From Datnioides undecimradiatus (taxonomy: Eukaryota; Chordata; Actinopteri; Lobotiformes; Datnioididae), in contig WARS01000026.1 in the NCBI GenBank assembly GCA_008933995.1, positions 2,928,501-2,992,500 of the forward strand: a stretch of 64,000 nucleotides of DNA, in the 5' to 3' direction. Positions 49,171-61,500 of the stretch are shown one piece after another. The first letter of the stretch is position 1; each line of letters opens with the position of its first letter. Below the pieces are notes generated by a model. That model worked only from the letters and a program-made list of their open reading frames with translations, had not been told where the DNA came from and did not search any database. Both the position numbers and the translations under genes were made by a program.

Positions 49171-50485
49171 CTGGTTCCTTTAAAGACAGGGACTGGATTA
49201 CACCAGAGAACACAACTCAGCCTGAGCATGTTTGCGTTTTTGCAATAAATTAATCAATGCAGGCCAAGTATAGCTGGCCTGGCATATTAGTGAATTTGCA
49301 TGTTTGTGTAGTTTGGGTGTCTGCAAGCACTTCAGCTTTTGTCAGAACATGTGTTTTGTTTTGTTTTGTTTTTTTTAACAAACACGTGCACATTTGGCAT
49401 ACATGTATGTGTGCAATTTGTATGGTGAGATTTAAATTTAGAGTAGTTAAGCGTATAAGTGGACGTGCATGCATGTCTATGTGCTTGCTTGAGGGGACCC
49501 TCTGAATCCATTTTGAACTCACTACACTCATATGAGAGGAACTTTCACCAACTCTGATGCATCTCTGTTAAGCGCTACATAATGCATTTATAAGTGCCAT
49601 GTAAAAATCTATTATCGGTCACACCCAGTCTTATTAACACAATGCTTGGTGCACACTAATGATCACATTTTAATCATTGAAATCCAAGCCTTTCGAACTT
49701 CAAAGGTGTGCAAGGTGTACTGTATGCTTAGAACAAAGCACATCTACAGTTTCTCTGCATCTACAGTGTCTGTCAGTGTGTGTGTATGTGTGTGTGTGTG
49801 AATGAGTATGTGCATCTGTGGCTGTTAAACTGTTTATCTGAGGTTTGTGTAGGTTAAGAAAGACAGACGAAGGGTGACAGAAAGCACAGCAGAGAGGGAA
49901 AGTGAGTCTCTCCTCCCCATGATTCCTCCTGTGGCCCAACTTCCCTTTAAGCATCGCAAACAAGCCTCAGGAGTGATGTCAAGGAGGGAGGGAGGGTGGT
50001 GGTGGTGGTGCAGGGGGGTGCTGAGTCGAGAGAGAAAGCTGAGCGCAAACACAACAGCAACAGGAACCAACTTGAGCCATCTAAATTATTCATGCACCAG
50101 ATGGATACGTTTCCCCAGGATTTCACACTAAAACACAGCCATTCAGCTTCCCTACGCGTTACTCTGTCTATTCAACGGACGGCGCCAGGAATCAAGATAA
50201 CTATCACTTTATCTAAATCGTTTCATGTCTGATTCATATCAACTTTGAAGAGTGGAAGCCCCTCGACACCATGATCTCACGTTTGTTCTATTCCACAGGC
50301 ACAATGAAGGGGGAACATGTTCTCTTTCCTCTATCTTCAAAGACGTAGGCACTGCTATGACCTTGTCTGAAGGATATTATACAAATCAGAGGGTCCTTAG
50401 AGACGCGTGTCATGTATATCACTGACTACACCTCACCCGCGTGATGTGTGCTTGTAGGCAGCCCAAAGGTGCTGGGACGGAAAAA
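49171..50485. other. Non-coding spacer with several simple repeats
   Basis: Contains a (TTTTG)n run (49353-49377), a TG microsatellite (49775-49800) and a GGA/GGT tract (49983-50020). The overlapping short frames here derive mainly from these repeats. No gene was recognised. Confidence 0.5.
49775..49800. repeat. (TG)n microsatellite
   Basis: Thirteen or so TG/TA steps. Short interrupted dinucleotide repeat. Confidence 0.85.
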
Positions 50486-50529
50486 AGAAAAAAAAAAAAA
50501 AAAGATTGGATTTATTATATGATTATATT

Positions 50530-50568
50530 GTAAATCTGCAGTGGTATTTTTTACCACTGCAGATTTAC
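50530..50568. repeat. Perfect 17-bp inverted repeat (hairpin)
   Basis: The left arm GTAAATCTGCAGTGGTA (50530-50546) and the right arm TACCACTGCAGATTTAC (50552-50568) are exact reverse complements around a TTTTT loop. Just downstream the phrase ACTTCCAAA is repeated in tandem (about 50573-50593), and an A-rich run lies upstream (50481-50503). A short cruciform-forming element, a collapsed MITE or a rearrangement scar are possible. The stem is too short for an ordinary microRNA precursor. Confidence 0.8.
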
Positions 50569-52929
50569 CACAACTTCCAAAACTTCCAAAACTTGTGCTT
50601 TCACTGATGTCAGTGCTTTCAAGTGTACCAATTTAACTTGGAAATCCAGTTGTGTTGTTATTAATTTTACTTTGTTTTCCTGTATCAGAGAAACATTAAA
50701 ACAATTTTACGTGACTCTCTCTTACAAATAATTACAATTACAAATAGTTGTGAACCAAAATGTATGTAAAACATATAAACACATTAACACCTGTTTTACC
50801 TTTTAATTCAATCAAACCAATAAGGTAGATATTCAAGTGATAAGATTTTTGTAAAAATCTGATTCACCTAAATAAAAAAAAATGAAAAAACAGAACCATT
50901 AATAAAAACTGACAGTAAAGTCGTTTGATCTTTTATCTTGGTGTAGGGTTACACTTTCCCATCATGCCACTAGAGGTTAACAAGTATGTTATCTAACGAA
51001 ATATATTTACTCTACAGAAAAAAAGAAGTAAGTAAGTATTTTACCCTGAGAGTATAACATTTCGGAGGACAACGATGTGTGACATAAAGTTTGTAGGTTG
51101 TGTACTGTTTTACTTAAAAAAATGTTGCTTGCAATATGTTTCTTGCCACCAAGTAGCAGCCCCCTCAGCTTTAGCAGTCAAATTTTAGACTTAATAAATT
51201 CCACAGTTTTTCCAAAATCTCAGTTCAACAATTCATTCGCGTAACCATGACAAAAACCATAATAGATGGGTGTTGATAGTTTAATGACCTAGCTTGCCAA
51301 TGGACGGATTATCTTTTTGTACACTCCCATGAGAAAAATTCCTAACTTCTTTCACAATGCATGCCTAAATTCAGAGACGCTGCATTTATAACAACTTGAT
51401 GAAGCTAACGGACAAATTTTAATATATGAAAACAATCAAATAGCCATTCATAAAGAAGATCTCTGGCCTCTGTCAGTTCAGCTTTGACATGTAATGCACT
51501 TATTCAAAAACATAAATATTCTGTTTACAGTGTTTCTCCTGCCACAGCTATTAGTGGGCAGCAAACTAATCACAAATACCTGCCAACCCATCCACCCCCA
51601 CAATAATTACTATGTGGTATGTGGCATTGCAACCCCCACCCCCACCCCGTCAACAAATTCAACTTTTAATGTGAGCTGTCCAGCCTCATTTCATAGAAAG
51701 TAACTTCCTGTGCTAGTACAAGAAGGTTGGGATGACCTCAGTCCCTGGGGTGCTCCTCTGCCGTACTCTTCCATTTGTGAATGAAGATGACGACTTTTAA
51801 AAAGGACAAGACATCATTAACAGAATAAGTAGCCTTTCCAGTGGTCTTTTTGCACCACCACCCCCCTCTGGAAGTAATTCCGATGCATTTATACAGAACT
51901 GAAAGTGCTTGAGAGTGGGAGGGGCTGCTGTTTAATGGTCCAATAATGTCTTAGCCAAAGCATAGTTGTCCTCCCAAGATGATACAAAAAAGTAACACAC
52001 TGAGGCCGACCAGTTTGACGATTTAAGAGGCAGTTAAGGAGCAGTGATTAAAAGAATAGATGCCCTTAAAGTGCTTATATTCAGTAAATTTCAGCTCTGT
52101 ATACAGTAATGTGATACAATATAACACTATCCATTGGAACAAATGAATTCCATCAAAATACCACATGTCAATGTGAGGCACTGAAACCAGAGACTGTCAA
52201 ATGACATTTATTTAAGTGGCGTATCTTATCCTGTGGATAGATACTGCAAAGGAAAGAGAAAAGGTCAATAAAAACAAGTCAGGGCCCTCAGTATCAAGCT
52301 GTAAAGGATCCCTGTGTCATCTCTACTCATTTGTCTCTCTACTTCCTTCCTTCCTTCACTTGGTCCTCCTCTCACCTTTTAGGTTACCGTCACTCACAAA
52401 GTGCTAAAAGTCTGGCAAGCACAGCAGGCCATCCCAGGCATCTCAGCATCCATCATCCCTTGCTTATACCACAGGCAGATGAGCTGCAGGTGTGGCTTGT
52501 CCAGCACCACGTGGGCTATATCAAAACCCTGCCAGGAAATTGGCACCTATAGTTGTGAAGTTTGGATCGATAAGCTAAATAAAATCTGTTTCATATGTAG
52601 TGAATTTCTCCTAAATGTCACGTTGCCTACTGCATGAAAAAAGGCAAGACCTTCCCAACAAGTTTAAATAAACCCTGCAGGATAATGCTGGCTCTCCTGG
52701 GGGAACCAAAAGCTGATGGCTTTGAAACAGGAGGGAGGGTATTTTCAGCGGGGCTGCCCAGCATGAGAGATCCTGTATGTCTCACAGCTGAGCTTGTTTT
52801 ATTGAAAGGGTGTTTTAAAGGCCCTGAACCCAAGACATCAGTGGTCATGTTTGTTTTGCTTAAAGAGGAGCAGCACTGAAAAGCTTCACTAAAAAGAACA
52901 GTTCAAATAGTCAGAGCGCAGGAAAGAAA
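50569..52929. other. Non-coding AT-rich spacer
   Basis: No gene is recognised. A (CTTC)n run lies at about 52341-52358 and a CCCCCA repeat near 51631-51647. Overlapping frames on both strands at 52401-52879 show no domain. Confidence 0.5.
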
Positions 52930-53350
52930 ATGAGATGGGTTAGTGCCCGTAGCAACCTGGACACATATGCAGGGAAGATTTGTAGAAATTAATAAAATGG
53001 CCTCAATATAACTTCAATTACAGCCTCCTACAAATGTGCACAGCACAAGCATAGCTTAACTGCACTGGGCAAATAAGTGCCAAAACCAGCGCTATTATCA
53101 GGTAATGGAGTCAGAGGAAGAGAGAGGGCCTCTGTGAACTTGACACTCCCATTAGGCCCCTACTGGAAAGTGCAGTATTTGATCAGGAGATGGGAATTGA
53201 GCAAAAATGAACTGAAACTAGATCCCACATGACTTATTTTCCTGTTGGCTCTCAGCTTTAGGTGTCACTCAGACTTAATAAAGCTCTCAGATTTTCATTT
53301 TATCACAGAAAATAGACTGGGCAAAAATAAAATCAGTCGGTTTTGCCTTA
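52930..53350. promoter_or_regulatory. Possible conserved non-coding element
   Basis: Repeat-free block with GTAGCAACC (RFX half site, about 52949-52957), AGAAATTAATAAAATGG, ACTTCAATTACAGCC and CAGACTTAATAAAGC. All frames carry stops. Texture-based call. Confidence 0.3.
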
Positions 53351-53799
53351 ATGGAGCAAAGTAATGGCGAGGTGAAACTGACACAACACATTTTGTCCAT
53401 AGTAATACTATCAAAATGAAAGCATATTCACTTCTGGAGTTTTCCAGGAATCAATTCAAACTGAATATTGGCCTTTTTCACAGACTTTATTTCATAATGG
53501 TTCCAACAAATACAGCACTTTGGCAATAGCCTGTCACCTCGGGTGATACCAACACAGCTATTTCACCCTATAGAGTTACAGTATTCTCGAGCCCACACTG
53601 AACCTCCTCCACCAACCTATAACTCTTATTTTATTTCCGCACTTTATACATTAGAGGTACATTACACCCATCCCAGTAGATAGGATGAGTCCACTTTTAC
53701 ACCCAGGTGTTACATTGCAAGGTTAGGTCATTTGGATGGCTATGACCTTTGATGGCTCCGTCTTCAATGAAAATGATCTGGTGATCTCCACATTGACAT

Positions 53800-54262
53800 G
53801 CACACAGATGCCCTTGTGCTGTACATTCACACTACGGTGATAAGGCCACAGCAATTCACTCGGGAGACATTATGGAAATATTCATTTGGGAATTACGAAT
53901 TCTAATTAGAGCATAAGGCCACATTTTCCTGTCTTGGGTATGGTGAGGATTGCATGATTTCCCAGCAATATGGGTTAAAAAAGAAGTCCTGCATCTTTTT
54001 TTCTAGATTTCTCTCTGGCAGAACGTATGTCTGGTATGTTTATCAATGCAGTCCTCTTTAGAGAATGCTTTGCTTTTAAAGAAGTAATTAGATCAAGTAA
54101 AGTGAGAGGAAAAATTCAACACGAAGTCCCAAGTGTTCTGGTATGTGATTAATTATTCTGAGGAAGACAGATGTAAAATTGTGTATGCCCATCAGCGCTA
54201 AGACTTTCTGAAGATTTATCATTCATGTAAATCATGAATAAAATATTTCCTTGTTGAGAGAA
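53800..54262. promoter_or_regulatory. Candidate conserved non-coding element
   Basis: Phrases such as ATGGAAATATTCATTTGGG, ACGAATTCTAATTAGAGC, GTGATTAATTATTCTGAGG and TGTAAATCATGAATAAAAT are characteristic of constrained AT-rich enhancers. Simple repeats are absent apart from one T run near 53996-54003. No open frame exceeds chance length. Conservation is untested. Confidence 0.42.
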
Positions 54263-54590
54263 AATGCTACATCTGTTTGGTGCATCATTTACTCCCGACT
54301 GCAAGAAAATAAGCAAACAAAGCTGACCTTTTAAAGCCTGTTTTCAAAAAAAGAATGGACATCTAGTGTGAATTTGACAAGTAGCGGCAGTAGTATTTAA
54401 CTTCCCAGCAAGATGTAAAATTGTTTATATTGTACGTAAATTATATCTTGTTTCATTGTCACAACTTTACAAACTTCAAAACTGCTCTTCAACCACATCA
54501 GTGATGCTGTATTAGGTTAAAAATAACATCACAGAGCTAAATTCCTTTCTTTAAAAAGCAACTAAATTAACTGTATTTCATGCATATGAA

Positions 54591-54792
54591 GCACACGTGT
54601 GCCTCTATTTTCCCCAGATGTATGAATAAATAAGTAAAAACAGTCAAGCGAGTGCCGAGTGTCACGGGGATCATGGACGAGGCAATGGTGGTGGCGGAGG
54701 TCGAGCCACAAGCCACCAGGACGGTAGCGTCTCCAATCGCCCCTGGCGACCATCACGTTGCCATGCTCCGGAACAGACAGGCCTGCTCGCAC
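54591..54792. other. CpG-rich block beside a 12-bp palindrome, nature unknown
   Basis: GCACACGTGTGC at 54591-54602 is a perfect 12-bp palindrome with an E-box centre. From about 54643 to 54790 the DNA abruptly becomes GC-rich, with about 13 CpG dinucleotides in 145 bases, far denser than its flanks. Open frames cross it on both strands (the minus-strand frame is 54562-54792), but no acceptor/donor pair yields an open exon and no domain is recognised. Alternatives are a short unmethylated CpG islet, an enhancer core, a non-coding exon or a recent insertion. Confidence 0.4.
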
Positions 54793-55539
54793 AACAGATG
54801 GAACTAATGATGCGAAACAAAAGAGATCATTTCACCGTGGTCCTCTAGGAAGCCACAAAGAGAGGCTTGGAAGTTTGAATGATGGGACCAGGGGACTCGC
54901 ATGGGGTTAGATATGGGTAGCCTTTTTTTCCTGGAGGTGGCTCAGATGAATAGGAAAAAGGGGCCTTTGATGTTTCTTACAGAAAGAAACACATTAAAAA
55001 AGCAAGTATGAAAAATAAGAGAAATGGTAATCGACCTTCAAGTTTTACTGAGGATCCCCGCTAGCACTGGGTTTTGTTTCTGATTTTATGGACCTGATAA
55101 ATACACAGTCACTCTAGCGTAAAATTCTTGGATGAAAATAAAGACAGAAGGAACTTCTCTTGTATTATCCTAACATGTCTCGCTATTCTATCAACTCATT
55201 TTACAAACAATCTCAACAGTAGCTAAATATTGTAATTTCAGTCATTGAAATGTAGTTGGATCAGCAGATCTGACTTGAAGATTGATAGCTGAGCCCTGCG
55301 TATATATTTCATTTTCACAAGGAATGATTAGCTAAGAAAAAAAAGAGTTTCAATGTCAAAGTTTAAGGTAAATTCAGACGAGACCTTAATATCAAAACAG
55401 TCTGGTGGGCAAGGTTGTAAAACGTCTTATAAAGTAGAGCTACGTATGTGCACCATTCTTATTTTTTCACACTGCGTTGGATAACAGTTGTAAACAAACT
55501 GCTGTGTCCTGAACTGACAAAAACAAATCAAATTTGAGC
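54793..55539. other. Non-coding AT-rich spacer
   Basis: No gene, repeat or strong motif cluster is visible. Confidence 0.5.
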
Positions 55540-56060
55540 TGAGGACATTTGCATATCCTGAGGGACAGGATTAGATTTAGAGGTCATCTCTTACGAGCTG
55601 GTCCTCAGCAGACGCCGATGTAATGTTTCTATGTCAAGTACATTCAATTGCAGCCTATGTGAGCCCTGTCTGTTTTCCAAGTCAGACAGTGAGAGAGAAG
55701 GAGCGCAGCTCTTTAAATACAGCATGTGAACTGAGAGAAGCCAAACACCTTGGGATGGGATTTAACCAGGATGGAGCGGAGTGGAGCCCATTCCATGCCC
55801 ATCCACACATGGAAGGGATCACTGGGAAAAGTTCAGCTCCGACACTGACACAAACAGCGGAGCAAGGCCTGTATTAGAGTCAGGTTAGCAAAGATAACAC
55901 TATCAGCCTGATCCCCATGGGTACCAAATGCCGGGCCTTGCTGGCAAATAAAGCTACAGTGTCTTGACTCCTTGGCACATTAGCTCTGATTACAATGACC
56001 TTCATTATATCAGCTACCCTTATTACAACACGTAGAAGGCGTCTCTCCCCTGGGCAAAGC
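55540..56060. promoter_or_regulatory. Possible conserved non-coding element
   Basis: Contains an octamer ATTTGCAT at 55547-55554 and a constrained-looking tail (TTAGCTCTGATTACAATGACC, CCCTTATTACAACACG) at 55975-56030. The central part is moderately GC-rich with an 84-codon open frame (55623-55877) lacking a domain. Weak to moderate call. Confidence 0.3.
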
Positions 56061-56572
56061 ACAGTGGGGGAAAGAGTAAAGGAAAGCGGTGAGATTCACT
56101 AGCAAGGCTTGGGCTGTGAAAACCAGCCCTAAGACCGATTCTGTAATGTGCAGTTAGCACCTGTGAAAACACACATAATATTCACAACTAACTAAAAAGG
56201 CGCGTCACTCGAAGACACTTTGTCGATGCTTTGTTTGTTTAATGTTTTTTTAATAAAACTGTTACAGTGTACTGGGACACCTCAAAGGTAACAACAGTTG
56301 AAATATGAGTATTCGTTTAAAGCTTTTATGTATTTAGAGAATTTTAAGAAAAGCAAATATAACCTCGTTGTAGCTTAAATGTCTTTTAATTTCAATAAAA
56401 AATAAAGAACAAAAATTTCAATATTTATATATTTTAGATTTTTTTTTGTTTCTTTTTTATGGTTTTCATTACTAAATAACATGCTTGACTATTCAAGGAT
56501 TCAACGTACTATGAGCCCAGATGAGCCCTGTTTAATATGTAACAATGTTGTTAACCTCAATTTCCTTCCCAG
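56061..56572. other. Non-coding AT-rich spacer
   Basis: Very AT-rich with T runs near 56435-56460. Nothing is recognised. Confidence 0.5.
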
Positions 56573-56750
56573 TCTGCCCCTCCACAGGCCACATTGTTAG
56601 CTTGAGCGAGCTCTTGGCAAACGTTTCCGCCGTGGTGGTGACTCTCATTCAGTCTGACCACCCTACAGGCAGGGGGATTCTCTCCCACAGCCCTGCTCAT
56701 CCCTCCTTCATGCCCCTGCTGCGCATCTCACCCTCCCTCTTTGCTGGCAG
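56573..56750 (+). other. Weak candidate exon, function unknown
   Basis: A pyrimidine-rich tract with AG (ATTTCCTTCCCAG, ending 56572) precedes a GC-richer stretch ending in GGCAG followed by GTGACT (donor-like, 56751-56752). Starting from this acceptor or from an alternative CCTCCACAG a little downstream, one frame stays open to the donor and reads ...HIVSLSELLANVSAVVVTLI... No protein family is recognised and the donor is weak at the +5 position. A constrained non-coding segment or chance are the alternatives. Confidence 0.2.
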
Positions 56751-57054
56751 GTGACTCAAAATAACAGACGTTGCCCTGAGAGAGACGCTTCATCGTGTTC
56801 ACTTAGCTTTGCCAACACACCCCAACACGGGATGAGCTGAACTGTGGGGGTTCTGAGGACCATCCCTTCAGCCAGCAGGAGGGCGCAATGTTTGTTTTTG
56901 TGCTGAGGGTGGGAGAAAGAGGAGGAGGGGGTTGCAAATCAGCTTGTTTTGGATTAAGAACAAATCAAGAGATTTTAAGAATTACGAGGTGCGCCTCAAC
57001 AGCAAGTTGAAAACACGAACACCTGTAGGAGGCAAAAGATAACAACCAGGGGGT

Positions 57055-57055
<1 letters not shown>

Positions 57056-57088
<33 letters not shown>
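57056..57088. repeat. (CA)n microsatellite
   Basis: Sixteen or so uninterrupted CA units, so a likely length-polymorphic locus. Confidence 0.93.
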
Positions 57089-57092
<4 letters not shown>

Positions 57093-58244
57093 CACTCAGC
57101 CTCTCAGTCACATATTTGTCAAAGTCTAATTCCTAAGGAAGAATAAAGGATACAAGAGCAATATAGCCAAGAGTGCACTTAACAGAATCAGAGTTTAAGC
57201 CACGTTGATCCCCTATGACAGTATGTTAAAAAAAGCAAATAAAATTGTAACTTAATTATAGATTTATAATGAGCCACTGCACCACTGCCAAAAACAAGTC
57301 CCATACCAAGGCAAACAGGCACCTGTCGAATGCTCTCTGCTCGTGGGTTTTCATAGCTTAATTAATCTAGGCCTTGGGGTATCATGACTCGTGCGTGCTG
57401 CTTGTGTGCATGTTTGAGACAATTAAGTTGTTCCTCGAAACAGAGGTGCAACTTCAACATGGAGCAGAGACACCAATACTGCACATTACAAGCCACATTT
57501 TGTGTTTTGTGAGAGTAAAGTCAATGATCCAATCATTTGTTTCCCGCTGACTGAAAAATGGAAAATTAATGACGACTGTGCTAAAATGCTTTTTTCAATA
57601 CAAATTGCTTAGTTTGATCTCACATTGATGGCAAACCAAGGAAGCCACAACCTTTACTTGAAATGTATTTTTACTCATCATCTCTATTACTGAATACATT
57701 TATGATCAGATTTACAGCAAGTATTGGTATACCATGTGCAAAGGGACACAAATATAGGTTTATGACTCACCTTCCTGTTGAACAGTCTGTGCTGAAGCTG
57801 AATCTGCTGAGGAGTTATCGCCTCTGGCCAATGCTCACTCTACTGCCATCTGATTTCTGTAGATAAACATAAAACAGCTGTTTACCATCACATGTTGTTT
57901 CTTTGAAATGAGAGATTTAAAGCAGTTGATCTTGCGTGGACAATTTTTCTATATTTAAGAAGGAAGCTCTCTGTTGCAAACACACTGATGTACAAAGATT
58001 AGAGTCTGACAGGGGAAAGCCAAGCATCCTGACACTTTTTCAGCCAGGTGTGACCAAGGGAGCATCTCATGTGTCTGGCCACAGCTGGTTAAAGAGGGGA
58101 AATGCACTTGTTCTGTGAAGGTCCAGCAAATGAAAAATGTCATGTTTTCAAGATGTTATGTTGCATTTCTCAATTTTCTGATTAAGACAAAATCTCATAT
58201 AAACCCAGTTCTTCCCGTTGCTGTGGTTTTTCCATTGTAAACGT
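57089..58244. other. Non-coding AT-rich spacer
   Basis: No exon is recognised. The phrase AGCTTAATTAATCTAGG near 57355-57371 is homeodomain-like but isolated. Confidence 0.5.
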
Positions 58245-58520
58245 GGATGAGCACAGAGTTTGTTTGTTTATTGAAAATATTAAATGAATGTGGTAATGAT
58301 TTATTGACGAAAAATACAAAGGAAATAATTGGTGACCAAAATGAATTAGGACAAAAGTATGAAATTCTCATGACTGCTAATTACCACTTTGAATGAGCCT
58401 GATAACTAAAGAGAAAAGGTATTAAATGCAATAACTATTACTATTGCTAATTACATTTCCAATTATGTCACTAATGAGAACGGCTTAATTATCAGCACAT
58501 TGGATAAATAAGAGTTTTGC
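58245..58520. promoter_or_regulatory. Candidate conserved non-coding element
   Basis: Series of homeodomain-like cores in repeat-free DNA: AATGATTTATTGACG, GGAAATAATTGGTGACC, GACTGCTAATTACCAC, TTGCTAATTACATTTCC, CAATTATGTCACTAATGAG and GGCTTAATTATCAGC. GCTAATTAC occurs twice, about 70 bases apart. Stops occur in all frames. It is one of the clearest enhancer-like textures in the window, though conservation is unmeasured. Confidence 0.45.
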
Positions 58521-61500
58521 TTTCTACCGTTTGTGATGGAGGTGGTGATGCGGTTATGGCATCAAGGGCGAGTCCTCTGACCAAAAACACGCAAGATAAA
58601 TCTAAAAGCAAACTCTCAGAGTAACACAGTCTCCAAAATGGTAATAAAACAATGACGGTGTCAACTGTATGCAAAGTGATTTGAAGTTAATCTGTTATCG
58701 AATAAAGTTATCACAGGGGAAAAGTTGGGTCTCCTGATAATTGCCTTTATTATTCTGTGCTTTGTAGTCGTGATGCAATATTTCAGCCCTTGAGCAGCTG
58801 CAAAAAATATCTTAGTGTATCATTACAAAGTTTTTACTTACTGACTTCTTAAAAAAGTGCATTTGAAATTTTATTCACAGATTGTTAATTCTTCTAAGAT
58901 CAAGATGAAAGAGAAAGGGACACTGCCAGGCAGACAGACAGACAACAAATTAAATGTTCCTCATGAAGTGCTAGGATGCAGCAATGTACAAGTTATCATG
59001 GCAAGTCAAGGTATGGCTCTCCCTCAAAGAGCAACGTGTTTCTACTAACAAACCTATGACCTGATATGCTTTTCATTGGGAAAAAAAGGGCATTTTACAA
59101 CATACCAGAGACTTGAAGTAGGGCTACTGTGCAAGTGCAGGCTGGAAGAGAGTTTAGTATTCAAGTAAGTTATGAAATGAAAAAAGGAATATGAGCACAT
59201 GTTTGGCAGACGCCAGGCACAAATCTGCAGTTATTGCCTGCTTTGGACGCAAAATGATGCACTGATCTATGCTGCGCTTGGGAATCTATCGCCTGGTTGA
59301 TAACTGCTGGAGAAACACTATAAGCTATCATAACACCTTTTCGCACTGATCCCCAACCAGCCCAAGCGCAACCCCCCATCGCAGACTACACCACACACGG
59401 TTGTCAAAATAGTGCTGTATCACACCCTGAGAGTCTCAAAATGCAGGTGATATTCCTCATATTCCTTCAGGGCGTCACTCTACCTTCAAGAGAGCGGAAG
59501 TGTTGCAGAGGACCGTGTCTGAGTGCCAAGTAAAGGCACGACGGATTAGAGTCATATCTTCCACATGGCTGCTTCCTAATCCTACCATCTGAGGTAAACA
59601 CAGGACCAGGTGAGGCAACACGCCTGTCTGAGACACCTCTGGAACACAGAGGGATCTCCTCCTCAACACGAGACTGCTACTTCCGACTATCATGCAACTT
59701 CTTCACCATGAGTTTCAGCAATAACTAATTATTTTCTGGTCTATTGCTAATTCATAACACAAATACAAAGTCTGTGCATTCTTAAAAAAGGTTTTACATT
59801 TGTTTTTCCATGTATAAGACAGATTTTGGAAGCTTGGAAGTCAGTGATAAACCGAAAATGTGGGTGGTTACTGTTTTTAGTGTAGGTACAATGGCTCAAC
59901 ATACTCACAGATAGTCTTTTACACAAAAAAACACAACAGAAATGACTGCTAACATGGAAGTAGTAATATCTAGCTTAGTAATATCTAAGTACTTTGTTAG
60001 TAATACACTGGATTACACTTTTCTCACTACACGCAATCTGTTTTCAGATCAGAACCTGAACATCTGGTTCAGCTCTTTGTGTTTTTCATGTGTTTGAAAA
60101 GTAAGCAATAAGGTAATACTTCAGTGTGTTTTTTGTGTGTCACTGCCAAGGAATGCTGCCAACTTTAGTTTCAAAGTCTCTCCCTTTCACCTCAGACACA
60201 AGACAAGAACACGAACCGTATAAAAAACAAAACAAACAAACAGGGAGGAACATTCAATGTGTGTTTTAAGATGGGGCTGATATTTTTAAAATATCCTGAT
60301 CATTACGCAAAAAAAACAGGTTTTGATATGTTATGGCATGACTGTTTTTCAATACATTTTTCACACATGACTTCACAGCTTGAAAAAAAAAAAATGTACA
60401 CACCCAGATACAGGTACTTGAGGTAAAAAACAAACGCTTCAGCAAGATGGGTATTTCACAAGTACGTGGGGTATGTTCTTTCTGGTATTTGCCTCAAACG
60501 GGCATTTTCCATGCCAGTAATGTCTCTTTCTGGGACAGCAAAGCTCAAATTAGTAGGTGATGCTCCAAAGTAACAAGGTATATTTAGCATTTTTAGGAAA
60601 TGACATTCAAAGAAGTGCCAATATTTCATAAAGAAACACATTCGGGTGTTTTTTGTTCAGTGTAACGTATATTCTATTACCCTGTAAGTTGAACAGATGT
60701 TTTTACAAGGTGATTTTTTTTTTCTGCAATCCCCCTGAAAAACAATGTTTAAATAAAAACAAGGTACCCTTAAGTACACAGTAATACTATAAACACAACC
60801 TGGAGCCAAGCCACTTGTGAAATCCTTGTCAGAACATGTGAATGAGGGAAGGTTCTGAAAAACTGCATATTTTGATTTTGGTGATAAAACAGCAATCACA
60901 GGAGCTGAAATGTTTTAACTGTTCAGTGACTGAAAGCTGAGAGGCCACTTGATCGGGTGATGTGAGGAAAACCAAAACAGATTCATTAAAATCAATTCAT
61001 CTCCTGGGGAAACTTAAACAGAAGGCGTTTACAATGAGCTGAAAGTTTCTTCTTGTTGTTAATTGTTGAAAATTAAATGTTATACTGTAAGCTCAGAGGG
61101 ATGTTTAAGAGTTTGTCTTTGATTCATCGCAGTGACAGTCAGGTTGTAGTAAAAATAAATCAGTTTTAAAACTGAGCCTCAATCTGCCAGAATAAAAATT
61201 AAAAATCCTTAGGTTCTAGGAGCGATGAAAAACTTCTCATACCATAAAGCCAGTGCAGAGAAAATGTGAACCTGAATAGTGAGATTTTCTGAGGTTATGT
61301 TACCAACAGTTGCCCTTGGGCATGAGTATGAGATAAATATACACACGCCTTTGTCACGCAACGTGACTTGAGCAAAAAGGCATCCAGGTTCATTATTACT
61401 GTTCCTATAAATGCAATGTGCAGCTGGCCCACCTTACCTTCATATGTAGGGTTCTTTTTGAGTCTTTGCTGACAGAAATATAGCCAGAGTTATTTTCACT

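Noticed and set aside
50530..50568. MicroRNA precursor
   Set aside because: The stem is only 17 bp with a five-base loop, much shorter than a normal precursor hairpin.
54643..54790. Protein-coding exon in the CpG-rich block
   Set aside because: The nearby acceptor-like CCCCAG leads into stops in all frames, and the minus-strand acceptor also leads into stops.
56869..56886. CTCF-binding site (CCAGCAGGAGGGCGC)
   Set aside because: Relative to the usual core it carries one extra G, which breaks the motif register; not supportable by eye.
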